A stretch of DNA of 64,000 nt from Bacteroidales bacterium (GCA_910575545.1 CAJTFH010000001.1:62001-126000), one strand, 5' to 3'; positions 9,501 through 18,815 are shown, counted from the stretch's first letter. Made by a program: numbers and translations. The notes: a model not told the origin generated them from the letters alone.

Positions 9501-12500
9501 CCCTTATATCGCTCAGTGAGGGATTTCCCATCACAGCCATGCGGTTGCGTTCATTGTCGGGATCGCGGCCTGTGTAAAGTGTGGCATACCCCACGTTGCT
9601 TCCTTCCTCGTTTTTTGCGCGGTTGCGTTCTTTCTTCAAGTCAACGAGGTTCTGGAGTTTTATATCCATGAAGTTTTCCGACGGCCACACTTTGGCGCGG
9701 TCGCTCTCAAGCCAGTCGTTGTATGTGCCGTGAGGAGTGAGTGACAGTGGCACTTCATATTCATAGAAGTTGCTCTTCACATCCGAGCCGAGACGTATGA
9801 ACATCGATATTTCACCTGAACGCAGATTGGTGAGATCATCAATCAGGCTTTCGGCATGAGTCCACATCTGGAGGCGTTTGTAGTTGCGAAGATCCTGCTG
9901 TGTGTCGCGGTAGACCCCACGGGCATCACCCGCCTGGAGGTCTGTGACCTTAAGCGACAGCGACTGTTCGTTGAGCTGGGTAATCTGCGACTGTCCCGGA
10001 TCCACTATGCGTGTCACACCGGGAGGAAGAACGTAGTTGACCGGTTCTCGGTCGGCATTCTCTTCGATATTCACCACCGACACATCGAGGTCTCCTTCAG
10101 CCGGTGTGTCTCCACGGGTGTTGAGGTTGAAATCGTAGGTGCGCCATTCGCCTCGCACCAGTTCGAGGGTGGCGAAACGCAGGTGGGTGACCTGCTTGAA
10201 CCCGGTCATGAATATCCTGGCGAAGCGGATGGTTGAAAAATCGTTGATTGAACCTACGATTTTTTCATATGCGCTCAATGGTATCTTGAACTGATACCAC
10301 TCAACTTCCTGATATTGGCCGTCGCGGGTGAGCACATGTGAGGTCTGCTTGTCGGTTATGAAGTTTTTGCCGACGGCGAAGTCGTCGGGCCGGATTGAGA
10401 CGCGATATTGGAAATAGCGCTCGTATTCATTGAGGGTGTTGTCTTGGTTTATATCTTCGACGTCGGGCACACTGCGTGAGCTTTGATATAACGGGTCGCT
10501 CGCTTCGTCGGGTGAAAGTGAGTTCCCCTCCACACCGTTGTAGCGCTTATAGCGTTCAAGAATCGAAAGACGCAGATCATCATAGTCGTATCCACGGAAG
10601 AAGTGGTAGTTGTCGCCGGCAGGGTCGTTAAGCGGAGAAAAAATGTCGTTTTGCATTTTCTCGATTGTTGCGGCCGGAAGTTTTGCACGGAGTTTGTCGA
10701 GATAGTCGCGGTAGGTGTCGAATTTGAATTCGTCGTCATTTCGGAGCCCGTCGAGCCCCACATCCTGCACTGCGCGTGAGCCTGTTGTGTTGTCAAACGA
10801 ATAAGTCAATGAGTTTTGGCTCGACACGCGTCCCCAAACGGTTGATTCCAGGAATCTGTCATCGCCGTCGTAGGGTATGCCGTTTTCATATGATTTCAGC
10901 CCGTCTTTTAGGATGTCTTCTGAAATTTCGCCGAAGTTAAAATAAAGGTCACCGCCGTCATAATTGGGATTGTCGGCATCCATGAACGGGTTCATCATCC
11001 AGAATTGGACATACTCGATGTTTGATTGCTCGAAGTTGGTGTTATCCATCTTCCTCATGATACCGCCCCATCGTTTTTCGGGGTTGAGCAGACGCCCTTC
11101 ATCATCAATATTGTCGGTATCGAGATTATAAGGGCCGCGCTCGGTGGGGTAGAACGAGAGGTTGAGGGTCTGGATTATATTCGATTCTCCGTAGGTCAGT
11201 TCACGCCCCGGAAAGATTTCTTCGGAGGTTACTTCGCGCACATAGGGATTGGATTGCTGTTTAAGGTCGTTTTTAAGATATCCCGGCGCAAGCGATGAGT
11301 TCTTATCTGTAAACATGCGGTCGATGTAATACCAGTTGATAAGCGCACGGTTTTTCCCGTAGTTGATGTCGTTTGAAAGTGCCGCTTCCGGGAAAAGAGC
11401 ATCTTTGCCGTTATCATAGGGGGTGGAGGCCAGGAACCACGAATATGGCGACCGCAAATCAACTCCGATTTGCGATGACTCAAAGTCGTCGACGTATGAA
11501 CTGCCTTTCGACGAACCGGCCTTCTGTTTGTGCGGAACGAGCTGGGCGAATTCTGCGGTCACATTGATTGTTGACGGAGCTGTGGCGTTTACCGTCGGAA
11601 TCTTGTTGAGCAGGTTGGTAAGCCACATGAACTGGGTGTTATATGCCAGATTCACTCCGAATATTGAGTTGTTTATCACTTCGTCGCCGATATTAACTTT
11701 TTCTGTCAACGCCTTCTCAGAGAAATGCATGATGGTGGCGCCGATGTTGAAGTTCTTATTGAATTTGTATTGCAGGTCAAGGCCGAGCAGAGTTTTGCGT
11801 TGGGTTGAGAACATCGACTGGTTCTCCAGCGTCACGCTGATGCTTTGGCCTGAATCAATGATGCTCTGGTTGGTTATGGTCACTATGCCCATCGAGTAGT
11901 CGACGGTGTAATCGGAGTTCTCGACAAGCTGCACGCCTCCGGCCATGACAATTACAGAGCCTCGAGGCACATTCATGGCATTGAGCCTGATTTGAGAGCC
12001 TGCGGAGGCCTGATATGAGCCGGTCAGCACGAATTTGTTTTTGTCGGAGAACTGGCGGGCTACTACCAAAGTTGAGTCGTATAGCTCTTTGTAGACATAT
12101 TTCTCGGCTATCGCAGGGTTATCGATTTTTTCTTCAAGATGCTTGCCAAACGGCTCGGCTACCGGGAAAATGATTTTACCTGTGCTTGAGATTATGGTGT
12201 ATCCTTCGATGAAGTCGAAGAAGCCGTCGGGGTTCGATTGCTCGTTTGAGTCTATCCGGTCGAGGTTCATTACCTGCAGCAACGACTGGTTATTGAGGCC
12301 CGGCACCGGCAGATAGTTGATCTGTGTTCCTGTTGTGTCGCTTAGGTATTTGATATTCAGCCTGAAGTTCGATTTCTGAACCTGGTATGCCCCGAGAGAA
12401 TAAACGTTTTTCATCATAAGCCTCCACATCGGCATCTTGGGGTCGGTGGTGGTGCTTTTGAGCATCTTCACATAAAGCGATTGTGTGGTGCTGGTTATAT

Positions 12501-14034
12501 CGCTTGAAAATTCACCTACCTGATAGACTTGTCCGTTGTAGGTGTATTGGAATGCCACACCGAGCACTTCGTCGGCATTTATCTGGCTTTTTATGGAGAT
12601 GTATCCCAAAGTGGAGTTTAACGTGTATTCTGAAGAAGAGAGCAGCCTGGCGCTTTCTATTTTCTCATAGTCTTTACCTCCTTCAATGCCGTGTGCACCC
12701 AGAGGGGCAAGCGCCTGTGTGACCTGGTTGATGTTACGTGCATCAGGATACTGTTCTTTTATGATGCTCAGCAGGTCATTGGAGTTGTTCGATGGCACAG
12801 GCACTGTTGCGTTTGGAGTCCAGTAGCTGCTGGCACGTCGGCTGCTTTCACCCAGGTCTGTGAATGCCACCACATTTCTGGCTTGGTCATAGCGGCCGCT
12901 TTTATTCGTTACCCAGACTTCAATGCGTGTGATGTTTATACCAGACGACACATAGGGCAGACGTGCAGCGAATTTGTCGTAGTTCTCATAGAAATACTGC
13001 GACAGGAAGAAATGACGGTTTTGGTCGTATTGGTCGGCGTTGACGCTGAAATCGGTGGTCTGTGCCCCTCCTTTTGTGTTGACGGTCTTGGATTCGGAGT
13101 TCTGTTGCGACACGAGCGCCGTGGCAGTGAGTTTCCCGAACTGGAGCTGGGTCTTCAGACCGAACAGGGCGGTTGAACCGCGGATTAGCGATGAGCCGGT
13201 TGTCATTGACACATTACCAGCCTCTATGCTCTTCACAATATCGTCTTCTTTCCCTTCATAAGCGAGTTTTATGTTTTTCGAGTCGAAATCGAATGTGGCA
13301 TCGGTGTTATAGGTCATGTTGAACTTCAACCGGTCGCCTACAGAAGCGCCGATTGTGGCCTGTATTTTCTGCTCGAAATCGAAGAATGTCTTGCGTCGGG
13401 AATTAAGCGCTAAAGAGGGGTTGTCGATTTTGTTCGACTTGATACCCATCTTTATCTGCACGGAGCCTTGTGTTTTAAGTGACACCCCCCCCGGTCCGAA
13501 GATTTTCTCAAGCGGCCCGTAGGCAAAATTCATGTCGAAGATGTTGAACGGCTGTTTCTCTTTATCTTCTGCAAGCTGTTGGTTGCGTTCTTGATAATAT
13601 TCCTGTAGAGACCGGCGCAGCTGCCAGTTTTCATATTGTTTTTCGGTGAGTAGGAAAGGGGTGGTGATATCGGTGTCTCCAAGTTTTGTGCGAATCACAT
13701 AGAAACCGGTAGCGGGGTCGAACTCAGCCACTGTCTTGATGTTCGACGGTGTCTGTAGGTCGGCGGCGAACTGCTCTTCCATGAGATTCTCATAGTTTGC
13801 AGGTACGGTTTGTTGCACCGGAAACGGCATCATTATGGAGTCTGCCGGATTCGCTGTTGGTGGGACGGAGGGATAAAACGGTGGTTGCGTCAGGCCGGAT
13901 GGTGAGAGACCGCTCCCGCCGGCACTGATTTGGGCATATGCATAAATCGACGACGCCACCAGAACCAATAATGCCCCTGATAGCGTAATTATGCGTGATA
14001 TGACTGATTTATGGCGTTGCCTCAATATTCTCAT
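6562..14034 (-). CDS. sprA: Type IX secretion outer-membrane translocon SprA (Sov)
   Basis: 2490 residues, the expected giant size of SprA/Sov. It starts MRILRQRHKSVISRI with a hydrophobic signal segment (residues about 15-34, ending AYAQ). Recognisable family segments include LGLDLQYKFNKNFNIGAT, SSYVDDFESSQIGVDLRSPYSW and WGGIMRKMDNTNF, and the C-terminus ends in alternating beta-strand residues (TSYGLTLNLNLAR) as expected for a beta-barrel. Known: SprA forms a 36-strand outer-membrane barrel through which type IX cargo leaves the cell. ruvA lies 16 bases upstream; the pair ruvA-sprA is common in Bacteroidota. The reading frame is intact with no frameshift. Confidence 0.95.
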   Translation of the reverse strand: MRILRQRHKSVISRIITLSGALLVLVASSIYAYAQISAGGSGLSPSGLTQPPFYPSVPPTANPADSIMMPFPVQQTVPANYENLMEEQFAADLQTPSNIKTVAEFDPATGFYVIRTKLGDTDITTPFLLTEKQYENWQLRRSLQEYYQERNQQLAEDKEKQPFNIFDMNFAYGPLEKIFGPGGVSLKTQGSVQIKMGIKSNKIDNPSLALNSRRKTFFDFEQKIQATIGASVGDRLKFNMTYNTDATFDFDSKNIKLAYEGKEDDIVKSIEAGNVSMTTGSSLIRGSTALFGLKTQLQFGKLTATALVSQQNSESKTVNTKGGAQTTDFSVNADQYDQNRHFFLSQYFYENYDKFAARLPYVSSGINITRIEVWVTNKSGRYDQARNVVAFTDLGESSRRASSYWTPNATVPVPSNNSNDLLSIIKEQYPDARNINQVTQALAPLGAHGIEGGKDYEKIESARLLSSSEYTLNSTLGYISIKSQINADEVLGVAFQYTYNGQVYQVGEFSSDITSTTQSLYVKMLKSTTTDPKMPMWRLMMKNVYSLGAYQVQKSNFRLNIKYLSDTTGTQINYLPVPGLNNQSLLQVMNLDRIDSNEQSNPDGFFDFIEGYTIISSTGKIIFPVAEPFGKHLEEKIDNPAIAEKYVYKELYDSTLVVARQFSDKNKFVLTGSYQASAGSQIRLNAMNVPRGSVIVMAGGVQLVENSDYTVDYSMGIVTITNQSIIDSGQSISVTLENQSMFSTQRKTLLGLDLQYKFNKNFNIGATIMHFSEKALTEKVNIGDEVINNSIFGVNLAYNTQFMWLTNLLNKIPTVNATAPSTINVTAEFAQLVPHKQKAGSSKGSSYVDDFESSQIGVDLRSPYSWFLASTPYDNGKDALFPEAALSNDINYGKNRALINWYYIDRMFTDKNSSLAPGYLKNDLKQQSNPYVREVTSEEIFPGRELTYGESNIIQTLNLSFYPTERGPYNLDTDNIDDEGRLLNPEKRWGGIMRKMDNTNFEQSNIEYVQFWMMNPFMDADNPNYDGGDLYFNFGEISEDILKDGLKSYENGIPYDGDDRFLESTVWGRVSSQNSLTYSFDNTTGSRAVQDVGLDGLRNDDEFKFDTYRDYLDKLRAKLPAATIEKMQNDIFSPLNDPAGDNYHFFRGYDYDDLRLSILERYKRYNGVEGNSLSPDEASDPLYQSSRSVPDVEDINQDNTLNEYERYFQYRVSIRPDDFAVGKNFITDKQTSHVLTRDGQYQEVEWYQFKIPLSAYEKIVGSINDFSTIRFARIFMTGFKQVTHLRFATLELVRGEWRTYDFNLNTRGDTPAEGDLDVSVVNIEENADREPVNYVLPPGVTRIVDPGQSQITQLNEQSLSLKVTDLQAGDARGVYRDTQQDLRNYKRLQMWTHAESLIDDLTNLRSGEISMFIRLGSDVKSNFYEYEVPLSLTPHGTYNDWLESDRAKVWPSENFMDIKLQNLVDLKKERNRAKNEEGSNVGYATLYTGRDPDNERNRMAVMGNPSLSDIRVILVGVRNNTNAKKDGIVWVNELKVTDFDESGGWAAKANVNLGVSDIATLNFGTHVETAGFGNVDQGLNSRRLDNYEQYNFAVQADLGRFLPEKVKLRAPVYYSVSKEKTTPKYNPLDQDVLLKDALDDAANDHERDSINAYAVEQNTVKSFSVSGLRFDVTSAKPMPWDPSNFTFNFSFNKQSKKNPTTEYEYTNDYRGSFAYNYSPMIKGLKPFGWINSKNKNLKFIKDWEINYLPNNISFLTNMSRYYYEQQTRSETDVMFQLPVSVSKNFLWDRQFQLTWNLIKSLNFSFTSNTSARIEETVGAVNRKLFPDKYKEWKDTVWQSIMSMGTPWSYNQSVVASYRAPFNRIPVLDFLTGSASYNATYRWDRGAEIDGISTGNTIANQSSMSLDGRVNFEGLYNKIPFVKDVNKRFANTRRSAQAKKPKKFERTFKLNPDSTFTIKHNLRNKKVKISAQTTEGQPFTFKHRVIDANSVEILTPSDKNIKFTIVEILKEEKSFWREVGEYSLRLLMSPRSASIRWKRTNTLSVPLFRNDIGNIFGQSTGYGPMSPGLDFAFGFVDEDYIYKAKERGWLICDDGQTSPAMWSKGNELNIELQLEPVKGLKIQLTSNRTDNRTNRIQFMYADMPITRSGSYTKTHVALKTAMASSNPKDGYYSKAFQNFLDYIPVMAGRVEEQYRNVNYPTTGFMKDHPHAGQPFNSEVGQVSETSSDVLIPAFLAAYTGRNPQSQYLSPFPTFAEVLPNWRVTYDGLVNLGNMRNFFKSFTLTHAYQCTYSVGSYSSYLNWLSAGDNIGFTLDELTGQPIPSSPYNISSVAITERFAPLVGVNATLKNELQFNAEWRDQRTLTLNSSAGQLVEATTRGLTIGAGYKIVGFNTILKMRGSQSGVSNDLTINADFSLQNTQALIRRIESNYTQATSGTRTLTINFNASYILSRRLTLAAYFDHQVNTPLVSNAAYPTTNTSYGLTLNLNLAR

Positions 14035-14050
14035 CTACAAAAAGACGCCT

Positions 14051-14632
14051 CTAAAGCATAGTCAGCGCTTTCTTTATGGCTTGCTCCACCTTCAAGGCCG
14101 GCTCCTCTTTGAAGAGTTTCGTCAAAGCCTTTTGGCTCTGAGGTTTGGGGAATCCGAGCATAAGAAGGGCTGCAAGTGCCTCTTCATAAGCGTCTGACAT
14201 TGCTGTCGGCTGCAATAATAACGTATCCCCGGATGGTTTTATTTTATCTTTGAGGTCAACAATTATGCGTTGTGCGGTTTTGGCTCCGACCCCTTTAACG
14301 CTCTTAAGCCGTTTGTCGTCGCCGGATGATATGGTCTGTTCGAGTTCGGCAGGAGGTATTGACGAAAGAATCATGCGGGCCGTGTTGGCCCCGACGCCGC
14401 TCACCCCTATGAGTTCGCGGAAAAGAGCGCGCTCGTTTGCCGTTGCGAAACCGAACAGCATATGGGCATCTTCACGTATCACTTCGTGAATCAATATCTT
14501 GACCTCAGATTTCTGCTCAAGTTCGCTGAATGTGTTTAGCGATATGTTGAGTTCGTATCCGATGCCGTGGTTATCGATGATGACAAAAGTTGGTGTAAGT
14601 TCGGCTATTTTGCCGCATATATATTCAATCAT
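14051..14632 (-). CDS. ruvA: Holliday junction branch migration protein RuvA
   Basis: 193 residues starting MIEYICGKIAEL, the conserved OB-fold opening. Two helix-hairpin-helix motifs are visible (ELIGVSGVGANTARMIL and LKSVKGVGAKTAQRII), followed by a flexible linker and domain III (EEALAALLMLGF), which contacts RuvB. Length is normal. The frame is open to 14788 upstream but the family start is at 14632. It binds four-way junctions and loads the RuvB motor in recombination repair. The gene lies between the ClC gene (50-base gap) and sprA (16-base gap). Confidence 0.95.
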   Translation of the reverse strand: MIEYICGKIAELTPTFVIIDNHGIGYELNISLNTFSELEQKSEVKILIHEVIREDAHMLFGFATANERALFRELIGVSGVGANTARMILSSIPPAELEQTISSGDDKRLKSVKGVGAKTAQRIIVDLKDKIKPSGDTLLLQPTAMSDAYEEALAALLMLGFPKPQSQKALTKLFKEEPALKVEQAIKKALTML

Positions 14633-14682
14633 TTCAGGGTGTTGTGGGTGCTTTGCATGAAGGATTGGCCGGTTTGTGTGCG

Positions 14683-16497
14683 TCAGTCTTCTGAATAGTG
14701 GCGGAGCACGCGGCGGTATGAGTTGAAGATTTTCGATTTGGAGACGAAGCCTACATATTTCTCTCCGTCGACTACCGGCAGATTCCATGCCCCAGTGTCG
14801 TCGAAGGTCTTCATGACCTTATCCATGGAAGCCCCGATCTGCAACTTGGCAGGGGGCGACGACATGAACCGGCTGACATGCATACGTTTATATAAATCCG
14901 GGCGGAACATGATGTTGCGTATGTCGTCGAGCTGCACCACGCCAAGAAGCCGTTTCTGCTCGTCGACAACCGGAAACAGGTTGCGGTTGGAACGGGAAAT
15001 GGTGTCGACCATCTGTTTGAGGTTCATGTCAGGTGTCACAGTCAGTAGGTCGGTTTCAATAACCGCGTTCATTTTGAGCAAGGTCAGCACGGCCTTGTCT
15101 TTATGATGGGTCAACAGCTCACCGCGACGTGCCAGACGCATGGTGTAGATGGAATATGGCTCGAATATCTTGATTGTGCCATAGGAGATTGCCGATACGA
15201 TGAGCAGCGGCAGGAACAATTCATAGCCACCTGTCATCTCAGCAGTCAGGAAGATACCCATAAGCGGGGCGTGCATAACACCCGACATCACACCCGCCAT
15301 TCCCATCAAAGCGAAGTTTTTCACCGACAGATCCATGCCGAAGCCGAGATGGTTTATCAGGTATGCAAAGAAAAAACCTGTCATACATCCCACATAGAGC
15401 GACGGGGCGAATGTTCCTCCCACACCTCCTCCACCATTGGTGGCCGATGTGGCAAACGCCTTGAACAGGATAATCATCCCGATGTAGATGATTATGAAGG
15501 TAACACTGTTGCGGTCGCTGTAGAATATTGATCCGTCGACAATCGACGACGGGTCGCCGTTGAGCAATGAGTTTATAGCTCCGTAGCCTTCACCATATAG
15601 CGGAGGGAAAAGGAATACCAGTGTGGCAAGGATCATGCATCCGAAAAGTGTCTTTTTCCAAGGCACAATAAGCCGTTTTTTGAAAAACGACTCCATCATA
15701 AACATGACTTTTGTGAAATATAGCGAAATCAACCCGCAAGTCACACCAAGACCGATGAAAAAGGGGATGCGTGTTGTTATGAATGGCTCACTCTGAACGA
15801 AAAAAAATTCCAGGTCATAACCTGTGAAAACGTAAGCGACCGAGGCTGCCGTAATAGATGCTATAAGCAGTGGCATTACGGTGACTGTCGTCAGGTCGAG
15901 CATCAGGACTTCAAGGGTGAACAGCATTCCGGCGATGGGTGCTTTGAAGATGCCTGCTATGCCGGCAGCCGCTCCGCATCCCACCAGAATCATAAGTACC
16001 CGTGGCGACAGCCTGAAGGCCTGACCCAGGTTTGAGCCTATGGCGGAACCGGTGTAGACAATTGGTCCCTCAGCCCCTACGGAGCCGCCAAACCCGATTG
16101 TAATTGATGATGCCACTATGGAGGTATACATGTTGTGCGGCTTCAGGCGGCTCTTGTTCTGCGATATGGAATAGAGCACCCGCGTGACACCGTGGGATAT
16201 GTCGTCGCGCACCACATAGCGCACATAAATGCAAGCCAGCAGCACGCCTACAACCGGGTAGACAATATACATGTAGTTTCCTTGTGAAATCTGTATGTCG
16301 GAGGTCAACGAGCCGGAAATGACATGTATCAACCATTTAAGCGCCATGGCCGCAAACCCGGCTATGAGCCCGACCACAAGCGACAGCATTATGACGAATG
16401 TTTTCTCTTTTATGTGGCGCTCGCGCCATACGAGAAAGCGTAGCCACATTTCGTGGACTGATTTGTATATTCGTGGGGGCAGATATGGTTCGCGCAT
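14683..16497 (-). CDS. ClC-family chloride channel or transporter with CBS domains
   Basis: 604 residues: about ten to twelve hydrophobic helices (to residue about 440), then a pair of CBS domains (about 470-595). Family motifs are GSVGAEGPIV, which holds the gating glutamate, and GGVGGTFAPSLYVG. Two oddities: the usual GSGIP stretch reads ISHGV, and in AGMLFTLEVLML the residue at the place of the E. coli proton glutamate (Glu203) is Val, as in animal ClC channels. So it may conduct anions as a channel or be an exchanger with altered proton coupling. CBS pairs often bind adenine nucleotides. It is in the minus-strand run between the WbaP-like gene and ruvA. Confidence 0.9.
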   Translation of the reverse strand: MREPYLPPRIYKSVHEMWLRFLVWRERHIKEKTFVIMLSLVVGLIAGFAAMALKWLIHVISGSLTSDIQISQGNYMYIVYPVVGVLLACIYVRYVVRDDISHGVTRVLYSISQNKSRLKPHNMYTSIVASSITIGFGGSVGAEGPIVYTGSAIGSNLGQAFRLSPRVLMILVGCGAAAGIAGIFKAPIAGMLFTLEVLMLDLTTVTVMPLLIASITAASVAYVFTGYDLEFFFVQSEPFITTRIPFFIGLGVTCGLISLYFTKVMFMMESFFKKRLIVPWKKTLFGCMILATLVFLFPPLYGEGYGAINSLLNGDPSSIVDGSIFYSDRNSVTFIIIYIGMIILFKAFATSATNGGGGVGGTFAPSLYVGCMTGFFFAYLINHLGFGMDLSVKNFALMGMAGVMSGVMHAPLMGIFLTAEMTGGYELFLPLLIVSAISYGTIKIFEPYSIYTMRLARRGELLTHHKDKAVLTLLKMNAVIETDLLTVTPDMNLKQMVDTISRSNRNLFPVVDEQKRLLGVVQLDDIRNIMFRPDLYKRMHVSRFMSSPPAKLQIGASMDKVMKTFDDTGAWNLPVVDGEKYVGFVSKSKIFNSYRRVLRHYSED

Positions 16498-16536
16498 GTT
16501 TCAAATCTTAAAATAATCAGGAGTTATTATGGCGTG

Positions 16537-17964
16537 TCAGACACCGCGTCCTTTCAGAACTGTGCTTACCGTATGGATCAGAATCTTCATATCTACAGTC
16601 AGCGACACGTTTTCGAGATAAATCAGATCATATTGCAGCCTCTCAATCATTTCATCGACATTGCCGGCATATCCATGTTTTACCATGCCAAGCGAAGTGA
16701 TTCCGGGTCTGACCTGGTGAACAAGGATATAATAAGGAGCACGTTTCATTATCTGTTTGATGTAGAACTCCCTTTCCGGACGTGGCCCTATAATAGACAT
16801 CTCCCCCTTGATAACGTTCCAGAACTGTGGCAATTCGTCAAGTCTGTATTTGCGGAGATGACGCCCTATGCGGGTCACGCGGTTATCATTGGCGGATGAA
16901 AGAGCCGGCCCCCCCATTTCGGCATCGGTGCGCATGGTGCGGAATTTTATAATTCTGAAAGGGCTCTTACGCAGCCCGATGCGCTCCTGGGTATAGAAAA
17001 CCGGACCGGGAGAATCGAGTTTTATGCATAGTGATATGATTGCGAAAACCGGCGACAGGAGTATTAGCGCAACTGAAGCAAACACGATATCACCTACCCG
17101 TTTCAGGTTGCGGGTGCTTTCGCTCATGTTGGCATGGGATATGTCGATAAGAGGTTCTCCTTTGATATTGTCGAGTTTCGGTCGTGAGGCTATGAGGTGG
17201 AATGGGGTGGGTGACACCAATATGGGCAGGTCAAGAGGCAGCAAACGGTTGATTATCTGCAATAATGCTTGCATTTCCATGCGGTGGGAGTCGATAATCA
17301 GATATTTCACTCCATATTGCCGGCAGGCTGATTCGATGTTGTCGATGTGATATACCGGCAAATCGTGATGCCACCGGTCGTTGTGGTTGCTGTCGGTCTG
17401 CACATATCCTAATATCTTGTAGAAGCCGGTGTGGCCTTTTGTTGGATGTGTCAGTCGTTCTTTCAGTTTGACGGCATGATGCGACGCCCCGATAATCAAG
17501 GTATTGAATGATAGATGCCCGTGTCTGATTCTGTTTGCCGTTATCTGGGTGATTGTCAGACGTGCGGAATACACCACAGCAAACAGCAACCCCAAAAGCA
17601 TCATCAGGAGGGCGTAATTACTCATCCGGTCTGGAATCGGATCGTTGAATATGGCCAGGAAATAGATGATTATCGTGCCTATGACGGCTGTTGTGAATGT
17701 GGAAATCAGTTCCTCCACCCGCGATTTGAAAAAAACGACATTATAATATCCTGATAGATAGTAAAGTCCCATCATCAATACAGGAAACAGCACTTGCCCG
17801 AGCCAAACGGTGGGCAGCGAAAGGAATGCGGATAGGGTGTGTATGTGCACCCTTGGTTCAACCACATCAAAATAACGGATTATGTTGAAAACAAACCACG
17901 CCAATGCCGTCATCAGGAAATCGCTGATGATGTAGGTCATTCGTTGACGTTGTATGCTCACCAT
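16537..17964 (-). CDS. Polyprenyl-phosphate sugar-1-phosphate transferase (WbaP/WcaJ-like)
   Basis: 475 residues. Four N-terminal membrane helices (about 10-110), a nucleotide-binding-like middle domain (NTLIIGASHHAVKLK), a fifth helix (GDIVFASVALILLSP) and the catalytic bacterial sugar transferase domain with FYTQERIGLRKSPFRIIKFRTM, YRLDELPQFWNVI and GEMSIIGPRPE. These are the signature motifs of enzymes that move a sugar-1-phosphate from UDP-sugar to undecaprenyl phosphate, the first step of O-antigen, capsule or exopolysaccharide assembly at the inner membrane. No other glycan genes are adjacent, so the product made is unknown. It sits 43 bases after the tsaC-like gene and 39 before the ClC gene. 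Confidence 0.92.
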   Translation of the reverse strand: MVSIQRQRMTYIISDFLMTALAWFVFNIIRYFDVVEPRVHIHTLSAFLSLPTVWLGQVLFPVLMMGLYYLSGYYNVVFFKSRVEELISTFTTAVIGTIIIYFLAIFNDPIPDRMSNYALLMMLLGLLFAVVYSARLTITQITANRIRHGHLSFNTLIIGASHHAVKLKERLTHPTKGHTGFYKILGYVQTDSNHNDRWHHDLPVYHIDNIESACRQYGVKYLIIDSHRMEMQALLQIINRLLPLDLPILVSPTPFHLIASRPKLDNIKGEPLIDISHANMSESTRNLKRVGDIVFASVALILLSPVFAIISLCIKLDSPGPVFYTQERIGLRKSPFRIIKFRTMRTDAEMGGPALSSANDNRVTRIGRHLRKYRLDELPQFWNVIKGEMSIIGPRPEREFYIKQIMKRAPYYILVHQVRPGITSLGMVKHGYAGNVDEMIERLQYDLIYLENVSLTVDMKILIHTVSTVLKGRGV

Positions 17965-18007
17965 AGTTCTGGAGATAATCTGTTTGCTGGAGTGGCGCTT
18001 CGTAGGG

Positions 18008-18586
18008 CTATTTTCTTAGAATTTCCACAATGCCAGAGTTTGTTAGTCTTATTACATTCGACGGCTTGCATGGCCGGAAGTCATCGCGCCGGAAGTCGGC
18101 AACATAGTCGACACCTGCAATGATAGCTTGTGGAATCTCACTGAAGAACCGAGCCGGTTTTTCCCCGCTGATATTGGCTGAGGTCGAAACCACAGGATGA
18201 TGCAGCCTTTGGCAAAGAGCTGCAGAGAAGTGCTCGCGAGTGAGTCGCACGCCAACGCTGCCGTCTGCGCCAAGGAGTTCCGGCGCCAGACCGACACCTT
18301 TGTCAAATACGATGGTGGTAGGACTGACAGCTGCATCGATGAGCTCCCATGCCACTTCAGGCACACCGTCTACATGTCTATCAAGCATAGCTTCGCTGTC
18401 GACGAGTATTATCATGGCCTTGTGGTCGGCACGTTGTTTAAGGTCGTAGATGCGCTTTACGGCTGTTGGGTTTGTGGCGTCGCACCCGATGCCCCAAACG
18501 GTGTCGGTGGGATAAAGAATTATCCCACCTTGGCGCATAACCTCAACACAATGAGAGATTTCGTTATTTATATTTGCTTTTTCCAT
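18008..18586 (-). CDS. tsaC: L-threonylcarbamoyladenylate synthase (TsaC/Sua5 family)
   Basis: 192 residues, the short form without the Sua5 C-terminal domain. It starts MEKANINNEISHC; the YrdC fold is shown by YPTDTVWGIGCDA, LKQRADHKAMIIL (KxR motif), VRLTREHF and STSANISG. It makes threonylcarbamoyl-AMP from Thr, bicarbonate and ATP for the t6A modification of tRNAs. The frame extends to 18625, but the promoter element at 18623-18630 overlaps that extension, so the ATG at 18586 is used. First gene of the run that ends with sprA. Confidence 0.93.
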   Translation of the reverse strand: MEKANINNEISHCVEVMRQGGIILYPTDTVWGIGCDATNPTAVKRIYDLKQRADHKAMIILVDSEAMLDRHVDGVPEVAWELIDAAVSPTTIVFDKGVGLAPELLGADGSVGVRLTREHFSAALCQRLHHPVVSTSANISGEKPARFFSEIPQAIIAGVDYVADFRRDDFRPCKPSNVIRLTNSGIVEILRK

Positions 18587-18622
18587 TGCGAATCCGATGC
18601 ATTGGTTGCCCTGCATACACTG

Positions 18623-18654
18623 CAAAGGTAATCAATCCTGTGCATCCGTGCAAT
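18623..18654 (-). promoter_or_regulatory. Promoter of the tsaC-wbaP-clc-ruvA-sprA run
   Basis: On the minus strand ATTG (18651-18654), 20 bases, TACCTTTG (18623-18630). The start of transcription would be near 18617. It is the only consensus promoter I see for the five closely spaced genes down to sprA. Confidence 0.65.
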
Positions 18655-18761
18655 GGGTGGCCACTTCTTATTTAAGCGGTTGAAGGTGGGTGCCAGGCGA
18701 TTATTATTGGCGGCAAAAATCTACCGCTTCCCGTTTCTATCTTACAAAAAGGCTTGGAAAT

Positions 18762-18792
18762 ATTGATTATCCAGGCCGTTTTACTAACTTTG
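18762..18792 (+). promoter_or_regulatory. Promoter of glmS
   Basis: ATTG (18762-18765), exactly 19 bases, TAACTTTG (18785-18792), 23 bases before the glmS ATG at 18816. It also shows that the in-frame upstream codons from 18690 are not part of the protein. Confidence 0.7.
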
Positions 18793-18815
18793 CGCCGAAA
18801 TATAACATTTATTTT

